Positions 17,984 to 26,470 are shown, numbered from the stretch's first letter. The stretch: 32,183 nt of DNA from Clostridiaceae bacterium (GCA_014380625.1 JACMJL010000019.1:1-32183); one strand, 5' to 3'. Made by a program: numbers and translations. The notes: generated by a model from the letters alone, not told the origin.

Positions 17984-20326
17984 TTATTCGTTTATCAGTT
18001 CATAAACCGAAACTTTTTTAATATTTACTGATGAAATAAAGGCAGAAATCATTGCAATTACTGGTATTATAACTAATGCAAGTCCTGCATTAACTATGCT
18101 AAATTCAATATTAAGACTCGATATGCCAACATTTCTCAGAGCTAGTGATATTATTTGTGATCCGAAGAAGGTTTCAAACACAATTCCAATAATACCCCCT
18201 AAAACCGTTACTATTAAAAATCTAAGTGCTAGCTGCCATCTAAGTCTAGCTGAGCTAAAACCCAAGGCTTTATATATGCCTAATTCCTTAATTTCAGCAT
18301 ATACTGTTATTTTCAGAATTAATAAGGTAACAAAGCTTATCATAATAATTGTTATTACCAAAACCACCTTTGAAATTACTGAGAATACAGTTTTCACTGT
18401 GCTAATAGTAATTTCTGTAGCCTTTCTTTTATTTGATATTTCCTCATAACCAACATATTTCTCTTTCATTTCCTTTATAACCTGGTCGAGATTATCATAA
18501 GCTTTTAGCTTCATATAGGCTTCACTTCGTTGAAAATCTGAGAATAAGATTTTAGCTCCAGTCTCCGTTATTCTAACTATAGAACCGTACTCATCAACAG
18601 TTTGAAATATACCTGTAATTATGAATTGTTGCTCTATTCCACTCTTATCTTTAATGCTTACATATTGACCTATATCTTTATTAAATTTCCGCTTTAAAAG
18701 ATCTGATATTGCAACCTCATTATCATGTTTTGGATGTCTTCCCTTTATGGTTGTAATTCCACCGGTATTATCAAAATCTTCTTGAATTTTCAATCTAGTT
18801 GATTCGCCCTCTACTTCTAACTGTTTAGAGGTTTCGTAATATAACCATTCTACAGGGTAATCCTTATTAATGTCTTTAATCAATCTTTCCAAGTCTATCT
18901 GACTCTTAGTTATGAGTTTAATATCAGAGAACTCCATTCCAAGTGTATTGAGAGCCTTGTCACTATTAAAAAACTGATTAAATCCAAAGGTAAAAACCAA
19001 TGAATACGTAAGCAAAGCTGATATACTTATTAAAATAATATAACGTCTTGCTTTAGAAAGCACCTGTTTTATGGCCATACTTAAATCAAGAGGTAGAAAG
19101 CCTATTTTATCAAATGCTACATTTAACCTTGATGAAAAGTATACAGGGGCAATGCCCTTTGTTATCGCCCGAAGGGGACTAATTTTTTTTGTAAGTCTTG
19201 CTGTTAAATAGGAGAAAAGTGTTATGACAAACACAAGTGTAAACAGAATTAGTATTCCTGATATTAGATATAAATTCCCAGTAAAATAGAGACCAGAGGA
19301 TTCCAGTATTATATGTCCAATAATCGGGGTGATAAAAACACCTGCAATAAGACTTAGAAATCCTGAAAGCACAGCCAGTAAAGTATACTGACCTGTTATA
19401 GCAATCTGTACCATTATTGGAGTAAATCCCAAGGCTTTTATTATGCCAATATTTAAATAATCTGCCTCAATAGTTGCTAATATAGCATAACGCATAATTG
19501 TAAGAGAAATTATACATAATATCGCAGCAAAGGTACTCATCACTGATAACACAATCCCTGGCAGTTTGAAAATATTGCTCTTGGTTTCGAAATAAGAACT
19601 TTTAAATACAACATTTGTCCCTGCCTCCAACATAAAACTCTTTCCTAGCTTATTTACTGTAGCCTCATTGTAAACTTTTAAGCGAATCCCCATTTGCAGG
19701 TACTGATGAATATCCTTACCCCCAAGCCTAAGAATCTCCACATTATCTACATTTGAAATAAACACTACTTTAACTCCATTTAGTTTATCACCATATAGAG
19801 GTTCTTCTATAAAACCTGCAATTTTAAAATGTATTTTGTTTGCACCAAATTTATAATCCACAGTATCTCCCGCGGAAAAACCATATTGTTTCTTCAAAAT
19901 ATAAGGAAGATATATTTCCCCCTTTGATAATTTTTCTTTAGGAAGATATTTTGCATCAATAAGCCTCATATTATCAGCTGGAATATACTCTGATAAATGA
20001 TATTGAAATGAGTCTAATTTTTTACCCTTCTGCTCAAATACCCCACCCACATAATAGGTTGTTTTTCGTTGCTTTACAGATAAAACTTCTGATTTACTTG
20101 CGAACCATTGTTGAAATTCCCCCTTAAAGTTAGCCTCTTCAAACCAATAAAGCAAATGTGGTCCCTTCATATTATTGAAAGCTTTGTCGTAAGTTATGCT
20201 CGAATTTTGATTCGTTGATAGGGTAACTGTAAGTATAAGTCCTGCAATAAATACCAAACTACTTATAACTATAGAATAACTCCTTCTATTTTTTAAATTA
20301 CCGAGCATAAATTTTATAATTGCCAT
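17984..20326 (-). CDS. ABC exporter permease, FtsX-like, two-domain
   Basis: The 780-residue membrane protein has a first membrane helix near residues 17-37, a long extracytoplasmic domain (about 40-255), and an FtsX-type block of three or four helices near 260-400. It then has another helix near 425-445, a second extracytoplasmic domain (about 450-640), and a final FtsX block with KELGIYKALGFSSARLRWQLALRFL and three helices. The repeated cytoplasmic motif (NIGIIKALGFTPIMVQ and ELGIYKALGFSSARL) marks the two FtsX halves. This is the build of exporters that move peptides or lipids or send mechanical signals. Its ATG, with GAGG upstream, lies 4 bp after the ATPase stop, so the two are one operon. 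The substrate is unknown. Confidence 0.9.
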   Translation of the reverse strand: MAIIKFMLGNLKNRRSYSIVISSLVFIAGLILTVTLSTNQNSSITYDKAFNNMKGPHLLYWFEEANFKGEFQQWFASKSEVLSVKQRKTTYYVGGVFEQKGKKLDSFQYHLSEYIPADNMRLIDAKYLPKEKLSKGEIYLPYILKKQYGFSAGDTVDYKFGANKIHFKIAGFIEEPLYGDKLNGVKVVFISNVDNVEILRLGGKDIHQYLQMGIRLKVYNEATVNKLGKSFMLEAGTNVVFKSSYFETKSNIFKLPGIVLSVMSTFAAILCIISLTIMRYAILATIEADYLNIGIIKALGFTPIMVQIAITGQYTLLAVLSGFLSLIAGVFITPIIGHIILESSGLYFTGNLYLISGILILFTLVFVITLFSYLTARLTKKISPLRAITKGIAPVYFSSRLNVAFDKIGFLPLDLSMAIKQVLSKARRYIILISISALLTYSLVFTFGFNQFFNSDKALNTLGMEFSDIKLITKSQIDLERLIKDINKDYPVEWLYYETSKQLEVEGESTRLKIQEDFDNTGGITTIKGRHPKHDNEVAISDLLKRKFNKDIGQYVSIKDKSGIEQQFIITGIFQTVDEYGSIVRITETGAKILFSDFQRSEAYMKLKAYDNLDQVIKEMKEKYVGYEEISNKRKATEITISTVKTVFSVISKVVLVITIIMISFVTLLILKITVYAEIKELGIYKALGFSSARLRWQLALRFLIVTVLGGIIGIVFETFFGSQIISLALRNVGISSLNIEFSIVNAGLALVIIPVIAMISAFISSVNIKKVSVYELINE

Positions 20327-20330
20327 ATCC

Positions 20331-21098
20331 TCACCATCCCTTTGATGTTAGCCAGGATAATACTTGCTTTTCTCTGCTTAGCTCAGAATCTGGCATATAT
20401 TTTTCTAAATTTATCTCTCCTTCTATTTGTCCATCATGTAGAAAAATAATACGGTCTGCCCTCACGGCAGCCTTAACATCATGTGTTACCATGAGGATAC
20501 TTTGTCCACTTTTATTAACTTCCGTAAGAATATTTAATATTTCTCTCCCAACCTTTGAATTTAGTGCCCCTGTGGGTTCATCAGCAAACAGTAGATTAGG
20601 CTCATTAATTAGTGCTCTTCCAATAGCTGCACGTTGCTGTTGTCCGCCTGAAACTTGAGAGGGCAATCTGGTTTTTAACTCTTTGATACCAATACTTTCA
20701 AGGAGTGCCATAGCTCTTTTTTCTATTTCTTTTCGTGGATATCTCTTAAGGAGATATCCAGGAACCGTGATATTTTCGTATATGGATAGATTTGATACCA
20801 AATGTATCTGTTGGAATACAAAACCTACTTCACTTCTTCGAAATATTGCGAGTTCCTTTTCCTTAATATTATCTATTCGTCTTCCACCAAAAGACACCTG
20901 GCCAGACGTAGGTAGATCCATACCGCTAAGGTTATATAAAAGGGTAGATTTTCCTGATCCTGAACTTCCCATAATTACTGTAAAAACCCCCTTGTGAATT
21001 TCAAGGTCAATATTACGTAATACATGATTTTGCACTCCCTCACAGGAATAACTCTTACATAAATTTTTTGCCTTTATAATTATTTCAATAATAATCAC
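20331..21098 (-). CDS. ABC exporter ATP-binding protein (MacB/LolD type)
   Basis: This is the ATPase partner of the FtsX permease. The 255-residue protein has Walker A MGSSGSGKSTLL (about 43-54), Q-loop VFQQIHLVSNLS, signature VSGGQQQRAAIGRALI, Walker B LLFADEPTGALNS and H-loop MVTHD, all typical of the MacB/LolD/BceA group. The start is a GTG at 21096-21098 with AAAGGTG before it; an ATG two bases upstream is out of frame and stops at once. A promoter with adjacent direct repeats lies 20-90 bp upstream, after the kinase terminator. Regulation by the neighbouring two-component system is likely. Confidence 0.93.
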   Translation of the reverse strand: MIIIEIIIKAKNLCKSYSCEGVQNHVLRNIDLEIHKGVFTVIMGSSGSGKSTLLYNLSGMDLPTSGQVSFGGRRIDNIKEKELAIFRRSEVGFVFQQIHLVSNLSIYENITVPGYLLKRYPRKEIEKRAMALLESIGIKELKTRLPSQVSGGQQQRAAIGRALINEPNLLFADEPTGALNSKVGREILNILTEVNKSGQSILMVTHDVKAAVRADRIIFLHDGQIEGEINLEKYMPDSELSREKQVLSWLTSKGW

Positions 21099-21115
21099 AT
21101 CACCTTTCCTTATTT

Positions 21116-21185
21116 ATTCTATAAATATATTGTAACTTACCAAATCTTAATTAATCTTTAACAACTGTAATTTAACATCTTAATT
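21116..21185 (-). promoter_or_regulatory. Exporter promoter with OmpR-type direct repeats
   Basis: On the minus strand TTGGTA (21138-21143) and TAGAAT (21116-21121) are 16 bp apart. Directly upstream of the -35 are AATTAAGAT (21144-21152), GTTAAAGAT (21154-21162) and another AATTAAGAT (21177-21185). The first two are 10 bp apart, one helical turn, and the outer two 33 bp, three turns. This is the layout expected for an OmpR-family activator, probably the regulator encoded at 22613-23308. Confidence 0.65.
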
Positions 21186-21195
21186 TTTTCTGAAC

Positions 21196-21229
21196 TAAAA
21201 ATACCCAGAGTATTTTAGATCTCTGAGTA
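21196..21229 (-). terminator. Terminator after the two-component genes
   Basis: Read leftward, TACTCAGAG (21221-21229) pairs with CTCTGGGTA (21202-21210, one G-T pair) over a 10-base loop, followed by TTTTT. It starts 10 bp after the kinase stop and separates the kinase from the exporter operon. Confidence 0.8.
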
Positions 21230-21238
21230 CTTTAATCC

Positions 21239-22609
21239 TTATATAATTTTAATGGAAACTTCAATCACAAATCCCTTATTAAATTTTCCAAAATAGTTTG
21301 AAGCACTAATTTGTCCTCTAGTTTTATCAAGTATATATTTTGAAATATAAAGTCCAAGTCCTGACCCCGCTTCACCACTGTCCTTTGCCTTTTTCCCCCT
21401 GTAGAATTTATCAAAAATAAAAGGCATTTCCTCAGGTAAAACACCCTCTCCGCTATCCTTAAAGCTACACTTTAACATGTCTTTATCTATAAAAACATCT
21501 ATTTCTATATCACTAAAGTTTGCATATTTTGCAGAATTAGAAACAATGTTTTCAAAAACTTGAGCTAGTCTAAATTTGTCTGTAAAAATCTTAACCTCAG
21601 GTATCGGTCCCATTATTCTTATCCTATTTTGATAATGTAATATTAGTGGTTCAATTATATTATTTAATATCTCCCTACTTAAATATTCTGAAGGTGTAAT
21701 TTCTAGTTTCTCTAGATCCGAAATAGCATGTATAAACATATCCTGAGACAACTTCGTAATTTCATCAGTCTTTTGGATAATTACATCTATATATCGATTA
21801 CTACGTTCTGTGTTTTTATCCGGTAGGCTTTTTAAGCACTCCCCATAAGCTTTAATTGAAGCTATAGGGGTTCTAATATCATGTGAAAGCACTGCAACTA
21901 ATTCTTTTTTTGTTCTATCAGCTTCAGCCTCCCGCTGCCTTGAGGTTTTTAACTCATTTCTTAGCATATCAAAAGCCCAAGCAAAGGCGCCAAAGGCATT
22001 ATGCCGCTCCCTAACTAAGGGGATTTCCAGGTTTCCTTTAGCTACCTCTCCAGCAAAATTCTCAAGCTTTTTAAAGGGACGAAGCACATAAACGTATATT
22101 AATACAAAAATTACTAGCATTATAATAATAAACATTACATATAAGGCCCATACCAAGGCAGTAGAGTTGTTTTTTAATGTATCAAAGGCCACCTTCTCTT
22201 CATGTATATCAAGAATTACTAAGGCAAATTTTTTTTCACCCTTATCTATAAAATTTATAGTAAAGGTTTTTTTATCAATATTAACTGATGACAATATGTT
22301 ATTCATTGGGTATTGCTTTCCTATATTGCTTTTGTTCTTACTATCAAAGATCACCTTTCCATCTAAATCATACAGTGAAAGTTCATAATTGTTTTGTTTC
22401 AATGCAAAGGAAAGTGAAGATTCTTCTCCATTTTGTAAAAATCCTTGAGCATTTTTTAAAACATCATTTACCTTAACAATTTTATCACCACTGAGGTTAC
22501 TTGCTTTTTCATTATTAAACAAGGTATTCAAATTCCATGTAATAAATACAGTTAAAGTTAGAGAAATACTACAGAAAAGTAAAAAAGGTATTATTACTTT
22601 ACGCTTCAT
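21239..22609 (-). CDS. Two-component sensor histidine kinase (HAMP, HisKA)
   Basis: The 456-residue kinase has a membrane helix at about 7-27, an extracytoplasmic sensor domain of ~120 residues, and a second helix at about 151-175. A HAMP domain (about 176-230) is followed by HisKA with His243 in VLSHDIRTPIASIKAYG and an HATPase domain with NIVSNSAKYANF, FKDSGEGVLPEEMPFIFDKFYRG and GSGLGLYISKYILDKTRG. Its ATG is 3 bp after the regulator stop. Unlike BceS kinases it has a real sensor domain, so it can probably detect its signal directly. The adjacent exporter is the likely output. Confidence 0.92.
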   Translation of the reverse strand: MKRKVIIPFLLFCSISLTLTVFITWNLNTLFNNEKASNLSGDKIVKVNDVLKNAQGFLQNGEESSLSFALKQNNYELSLYDLDGKVIFDSKNKSNIGKQYPMNNILSSVNIDKKTFTINFIDKGEKKFALVILDIHEEKVAFDTLKNNSTALVWALYVMFIIIMLVIFVLIYVYVLRPFKKLENFAGEVAKGNLEIPLVRERHNAFGAFAWAFDMLRNELKTSRQREAEADRTKKELVAVLSHDIRTPIASIKAYGECLKSLPDKNTERSNRYIDVIIQKTDEITKLSQDMFIHAISDLEKLEITPSEYLSREILNNIIEPLILHYQNRIRIMGPIPEVKIFTDKFRLAQVFENIVSNSAKYANFSDIEIDVFIDKDMLKCSFKDSGEGVLPEEMPFIFDKFYRGKKAKDSGEAGSGLGLYISKYILDKTRGQISASNYFGKFNKGFVIEVSIKII

Positions 22610-22612
22610 AGT

Positions 22613-23308
22613 TTATACCTCAAATCGAAACCCAAAGGCCCAGATAGTTTTAATAAACTCAGGCCTAGAGGGATTTTTTTCAACCTTTTCTCTTAGTCTG
22701 CGGATATGAACGGAAAGAGTATTTATTTCACCCAAACTGTTAAACCCCCAAATTTCATTGTATAAGGTTTCTTTTGAAATAGACTTGTTTTTGTTTTTAA
22801 TTAGGTATGTCAGTAGCTCAAATTCCTTAGCTGGAAAGTCCTTTTCAATTCCATTAATTAAAATCTTCCTAGAGGAAAAGTTTACAGTAATCTGTCCAAA
22901 ACTAAATAGATCAAAGTTTTCGTTAACTTTAGCATCATAATCGTACTTACGGCGAATTTGAGCTTTAATGCGATATAAAAGTTCATTTAAAGAGTATGGC
23001 TTTGAGATATAATCATCTCCACCAATTTCAAGTCCAGTTACTTTATCTTTGTCACTAATTCGAGCACTTAAAAATATGATGGGCACCTTTGAAGTTTTTC
23101 TAATTATATTACAAACTTCAAACCCGATAATATCTGGCAAGTTTATATCAAGTACAACAAGTTTGAAATCATTCTTTTTAATTAATCCAAGAGCAGAACT
23201 TCCAGAAGAACAAATCTTTACTTTTAGGCCATTATCCTCTAAAAAGTCTCGCGTTACTAAAAGCAAACTTTCATCATCCTCTACAATAAGAACATCCCAT
23301 TGTTCCAT
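22613..23308 (-). CDS. Response regulator, OmpR/PhoB family
   Basis: The 231-residue protein has an N-terminal receiver (VEDDE at 9-13, phospho-acceptor Asp54 in VVLDINLPD, LSAR, Lys103 in YISKPY) and a C-terminal winged helix (PAKEFELLTYLIKN, NTLSVHIRRLREKVE, IKTIWAFGFRFEV). The start at 23306-23308 is chosen for the GGAGGAG ribosome site directly upstream; the longer frame to 23353 adds residues not found in the family. It is the first gene of the regulator-kinase operon. The direct repeats upstream of the exporter are its probable target. Confidence 0.93.
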   Translation of the reverse strand: MEQWDVLIVEDDESLLLVTRDFLEDNGLKVKICSSGSSALGLIKKNDFKLVVLDINLPDIIGFEVCNIIRKTSKVPIIFLSARISDKDKVTGLEIGGDDYISKPYSLNELLYRIKAQIRRKYDYDAKVNENFDLFSFGQITVNFSSRKILINGIEKDFPAKEFELLTYLIKNKNKSISKETLYNEIWGFNSLGEINTLSVHIRRLREKVEKNPSRPEFIKTIWAFGFRFEV

Positions 23309-23431
23309 TTTTTCTCCTCCTTTCAACCACCTAAACAAAATCATATATAACATATGTTAGTTGTTTCAATAATATCATTATTCTACAAATAAACATATTT
23401 TCCTTCAAACTAAAAAAGTATATTATCAATA

Positions 23432-23458
23432 ACAATTTTAAAGAAATATCATATTATA
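23432..23458 (+). promoter_or_regulatory. Mother-cell sigma (SigK/SigE-like) promoter candidate of sodC
   Basis: AC at 23432-23433 is followed after 16 bp by CATATTATA (23450-23458), which fits the SigK pattern AC-N16/17-CATAnnnTA; the -10 also fits SigE. A SigA reading (TATAAT at 23455-23460) lacks any acceptable -35. Transcription would start about 25 bp before the start codon, in front of the GGAGG site at 23480-23484. AT-rich sequence makes chance matches possible. Confidence 0.5.
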
Positions 23459-23489
23459 ATTATTGAGGAATATTTTTTCGGAGGAATTT

Positions 23490-23815
23490 ATGAATTATCC
23501 ATATGATTATGAAAATTATATTAATGAAAGAGAAGTACGTGCTAGACGTCAAGTTAGAGCGATTATGAAGGGTGGTCCTTTAGCACCAAATCTAAAAGGT
23601 TTTGTTGTATTTACTGATGTTCCAGGTGGAACCGAAGTATATGCACAGATTACTGGACTTCCAAGCTTTAGACCCGCTTCAGACGGAAAACCTCAAATAG
23701 GACCTTTCGGTTTTCACATTCATCAAAATGGAAACTGTAGCGTAGGTAATCCAGCTAGCCCTTTCATGGCAGCAGGCGAACATTGGAATCCAACAAATCA
23801 GCCACATGGCAACCA
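23490..23815 (+). CDS. sodC: Cu/Zn superoxide dismutase SodC, 5' part (gene interrupted by element)
   Basis: SodC converts superoxide to oxygen and peroxide. This exon-like part encodes residues 1-108 and two bases of codon 109 of a 170-residue protein: copper ligands His76 and His78 in FGFHIHQNG, bridging His97 in GEHWNP, Cys83, and zinc ligand His106. The reading frame runs on into the element for 57 unrelated codons and stops at 23982-23984. The missing 3' part (30962-31167) holds Asp112, His145, Arg162 and Cys165, so this half alone cannot be active. The ATG at 23490 is chosen over the TTG at 23463 because GGAGG lies just before it. There is no signal peptide. The N-terminus MNYPYDYENY resembles spore-associated clostridial SodC-like proteins as I remember them. 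Confidence 0.92.
23797..23815. repeat. attL core (19-bp direct repeat)
   Basis: This copy of ATCAGCCACATGGCAACCA is identical to that at 30962-30980. It contains GCCA-CA-TGGC (23801-23810), a dyad around a non-palindromic CA, the arrangement expected of a large-serine-recombinase crossover site. It encodes the zinc-ligand loop of SodC. Confidence 0.92.
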
Positions 23816-23818
23816 CCT

Positions 23819-25567
23819 CTATAGGGGATTATTTTCAATCTGTGAATTGATTGGTAATTCCCTTTCATTATCCCACTTCCTCATGTCTCTAACTGCCATA
23901 TCTTCAAACATTTTACCTTCTTCAATATCCATAAACATATGTTCCACTGAAACTAGTTTATATTCATTTCGTCTTGAGTCATAATAGCATAATTCTCCTG
24001 ACTCTTCTATTTTCAGCTTTACTTCCTCCTTTGTTCTATTCTCTATAATTGGACTTCCTTCCAAACTATATGTTCCAATATTTACTGCACTAAATATCTT
24101 TTTTAAATCTGCATTTGTCAAATTACTAGTATCTACATTATCCAAGTATTGAATATAGTTTTTAAATTTTCTCTTAACCTCAATTAAATCGTTATCTACA
24201 TTGGTTAATTTATGAAATTCATTTTCGTAAATACTTAGTTCTTTCCTTATATTAGTATTATATTCTTCTAGCTCCTCATCAGTAATTTTTCCTAACCCAT
24301 TTAATCTAAGGTTATTAGTAAAAATCTGTTTTGATTCTTCTATCTTTTGATTTACTTCCTTTAATCTACTTTCTGTATCAAGTGAAAAATAAATATCTAT
24401 ATAGTCCTTTAATGAATTTTCTAAAGTCTCCTTATGTTCTCTAAATCCTTCTATTCTATCCTTACAAAATTGTATCAACGTTTCCTCTGGTATTGAATTT
24501 CTATATTCACACCTTTTAGTACCATACATATCATTATTTTGACATATCCATTCATATCCAATATAAACAACCTCTTGTTTAACCTTTGTTTGCTTCTTTT
24601 TTCTTCTCATAATACCGTTACAATTTCCACATTTACAAACCGTGGATAATAAATTTTTGTCTGAATGTCTATGTTTCTCCTTATATTCTCCTGTCCTTCT
24701 TTTATCAATATCCTGTGCTTGTTCCCATAAGTCATCTGAAATAATCTTCAATGATTCTATTGTATTTATGATCCAATCATGTTGGGGAATATCTTTAATT
24801 AAACTAATATTAACGTCATGATTTTCGCTTTTATGATTGGTCTGAATACCTTTATAAATTGGATTGGTTAAAATATGTTTTATATGTTGTTGCCACCACA
24901 TTCCGCCTTTTTTAGTTGGAACTTCTGTGTCATTCAACCATCTTAATATTTTATTATGCCCCCAACCTTCAACGATATAATGATTATATACTTGCTTTAT
25001 TATCTCCGCTTCCGTTTCATTTACCTGTAAATATCCATCAACTCTATCATATCCATAAGGGCAATTACTTGTCCATTTACCTTGTTTTTGACCTTTTCTT
25101 ATTCCAAATTTAACCGCTACACTTTTGGCTCTACTCTCTTCCTGTGCCATTGATAAAAACATATTTATTATTGCTTCATGTTCATCATAATTTAAATTTC
25201 CATCTTCAAAAACAACCTTTACTCCATAACCCTTAAGCAATTTTAAGTCATTTGCTCCATCTCCAACGTTACGAGCAAACCTTGCTATATTCTTGCAAAT
25301 TACAATGTCAAATTCTCTGTTGGCTGCACACTTCATCATATATTCAAATGCTTTTCTATTCTTTTTTTTAGTTCCTGTGATTCCTTCATCTGCAAAAATA
25401 CCCTCTAAAATTTGTTCCCCTTTTTCTTTACTATAAAGCATACCAACTTTTACAGTGGAATACTCTTTAGTTTTAAATAGTTCTGTGTAATGTTTCATCT
25501 GATTGCTTAATGAATTTTTCTGGTCTAAATCATTGGTACTTACTCTACAATATGCAACTGAACGCAT
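23819..25567 (-). CDS. Large serine recombinase (site-specific integrase/excisionase)
   Basis: This enzyme is expected to integrate and excise the element. The 582-residue protein has the resolvase-type catalytic domain (YCRVSTNDLD with nucleophile Ser10; IARFARN with Arg96 and Arg99; FLSMAQEESRAKSV). It then has a recombinase domain (about 165-290, NCPYGYDRVDG, LTNPIYKG) and a zinc ribbon (Cys 311, 313, 316, 342, 353). A long coiled-coil segment and a C-terminal tail complete it. I prefer the ATG at 25567, with GGTGG just upstream, over the in-frame GTG at 25579. Its stop codon lies 3 bp from the attL core. A SigA promoter is upstream. All catalytic motifs are intact, so the element may be active. 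No separate directionality factor is recognised. Confidence 0.94.
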   Translation of the reverse strand: MRSVAYCRVSTNDLDQKNSLSNQMKHYTELFKTKEYSTVKVGMLYSKEKGEQILEGIFADEGITGTKKKNRKAFEYMMKCAANREFDIVICKNIARFARNVGDGANDLKLLKGYGVKVVFEDGNLNYDEHEAIINMFLSMAQEESRAKSVAVKFGIRKGQKQGKWTSNCPYGYDRVDGYLQVNETEAEIIKQVYNHYIVEGWGHNKILRWLNDTEVPTKKGGMWWQQHIKHILTNPIYKGIQTNHKSENHDVNISLIKDIPQHDWIINTIESLKIISDDLWEQAQDIDKRRTGEYKEKHRHSDKNLLSTVCKCGNCNGIMRRKKKQTKVKQEVVYIGYEWICQNNDMYGTKRCEYRNSIPEETLIQFCKDRIEGFREHKETLENSLKDYIDIYFSLDTESRLKEVNQKIEESKQIFTNNLRLNGLGKITDEELEEYNTNIRKELSIYENEFHKLTNVDNDLIEVKRKFKNYIQYLDNVDTSNLTNADLKKIFSAVNIGTYSLEGSPIIENRTKEEVKLKIEESGELCYYDSRRNEYKLVSVEHMFMDIEEGKMFEDMAVRDMRKWDNERELPINSQIENNPL

Positions 25568-25597
25568 AAATTCCACCACCTTATTGTTTATACCTTA

Positions 25598-25626
25598 ATA
25601 GTACAATAGGGTGTTAATTAAATCAA
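25598..25626 (-). promoter_or_regulatory. SigA-like promoter of the recombinase gene
   Basis: On the minus strand TTGATT (25621-25626) and TACTAT (25598-25603) are 17 bp apart, about 31 bp before the ATG at 25567. Confidence 0.6.
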
Positions 25627-25859
25627 TAAAATTACCTATACTTTCATATACCTTATGGGAAGATATCATTGTCCTAGCTCTATTAGATAGCCTTATTGAT
25701 GCTTTAAATCACGGTAATATTAATCGGTGAATATGTTGTGAATAATAGGTTTGCATTTATGACAAACTGCGAACGAATCGGATAAGAATGTAAATTGCAT
25801 CTTTGAGTTTAAACAGTTTACTTATTGCTATTAGCCGTTAAATAATCTTAATAAACTTC
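25627..25859. other. Non-coding stretch, nothing recognised
   Basis: The region between the recombinase promoter and the coiled-coil gene has no frame longer than about 30 codons with a ribosome site. It holds only short imperfect repeats. A recombination enhancer or small RNA cannot be excluded. Confidence 0.4.
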
Positions 25860-25885
25860 AAAAAAATAAGGCTTATAACAAGCCC
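25859..25885 (-). terminator. Rho-independent terminator of the coiled-coil gene
   Basis: Read leftward, GGCTT (25880-25884) pairs with AAGCC (25870-25874) over a 5-base loop, followed by TTATTTTTTT. It lies 12 bp after the stop codon at 25897. Confidence 0.75.
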
Positions 25886-25896
25886 TATGAATATAT

Positions 25897-26178
25897 TTAT
25901 TTAACTGCTTTTAATCTTGCTATATCTGCATAATTACTACTAGTCACAATCTCAACTGTAGATATATCTTTTCTAAGTGCTTCAACATCACCCATGATAT
26001 GATTTATATTGCTAGCCATGTTGTCATGTTCACTTTTATTAACTTCTGCTTTATGTTCCAATGCTCTTAAAATTACATGGTCTTCTTGCTGTTGCGTTTC
26101 TATCCCGTCAATCTTTGCTTCTATCCCGTCAATCTTTGTTTCCAATCGCTTTAATATTTCTAGTATTTCTTTATCCAT
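25897..26178 (-). CDS. Small coiled-coil protein, function unknown
   Basis: The 93-residue product is hydrophilic and almost wholly helical. It contains the tandem seven-residue repeat KIDGIEA/KIDGIET at about 16-29, in register with a coiled coil, and another heptad-like segment up to DVEALRKDISTVE. There are no cysteines, membrane segments or catalytic motifs. Similar short coiled-coil proteins are common next to clostridial phage and mobile genes, but I cannot give a function. The ATG at 26176-26178 has a perfect GAGGTG site and the gene ends in its own terminator, so it is likely real. It lies between the toxin/immunity cargo and the recombinase and might be a recombinase accessory protein; that is inference from position only. 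Confidence 0.75.
   Translation of the reverse strand: MDKEILEILKRLETKIDGIEAKIDGIETQQQEDHVILRALEHKAEVNKSEHDNMASNINHIMGDVEALRKDISTVEIVTSSNYADIARLKAVK
26100..26141. repeat. 21-bp tandem duplication inside the coiled-coil gene
   Basis: Two adjacent 21-bp units (26100-26120 and 26121-26141) differ at one base and add exactly one heptad of the coiled coil, keeping the frame. Confidence 0.85.
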
Positions 26179-26402
26179 TTAATTTCACCTCTTTATATTA
26201 TTTGATTATATCATATTATTGAAGCATTTTTAAAGGTATTTTTTTATATTTATTTTGAGGTCAATCTCCAATAGTGGGTATACTCCAAATAAGGGAATTT
26301 GTAAAATTAATTAATAAATACCGCCCACTCACTCCTATTTAAAATATTTCAAATAAACAGAAACAAACATTCTTGTTTTCAATAAAATAATTCTTTACAA
26401 AT
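26179..26402. other. Non-coding stretch with one long-range inverted repeat
   Basis: The AT-rich region holds AGTGGG (26273-26278) and CCCACT (26324-26329), which could pair over a ~45-base loop. Otherwise nothing recognisable is present. It presumably carries the promoter of the coiled-coil gene. Confidence 0.4.
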
Positions 26403-26430
26403 AAAAAAGCAAGGTTTTAATCTTGCTTTA
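26403..26430 (-). terminator. Rho-independent terminator
   Basis: Read leftward, AAAGCAAG (26422-26429) pairs with CTTGCTTT (26406-26413) over an 8-base loop, with TTTTTT continuing the stem. It ends the leftward transcript of the toxin/immunity cargo and the small ORFs at 26471-26795. Confidence 0.8.
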
Positions 26431-26470
26431 TGGCTTCAAACTATTATTTACTTACTTTCATTATAAATAT

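Noticed and set aside
23816-23984. Chimeric end of the sodC 5' frame as a functional C-terminus
   Set aside because: The 57 codons after the junction are antisense to the recombinase gene and lack His145, Arg162 and the zinc aspartate.
25655-25690. Mother-cell promoter for the recombinase (CATAAGGTA on the minus strand)
   Set aside because: The -35 AC stands only 13 bp away instead of 16-17, and a better SigA-type promoter lies closer to the gene.
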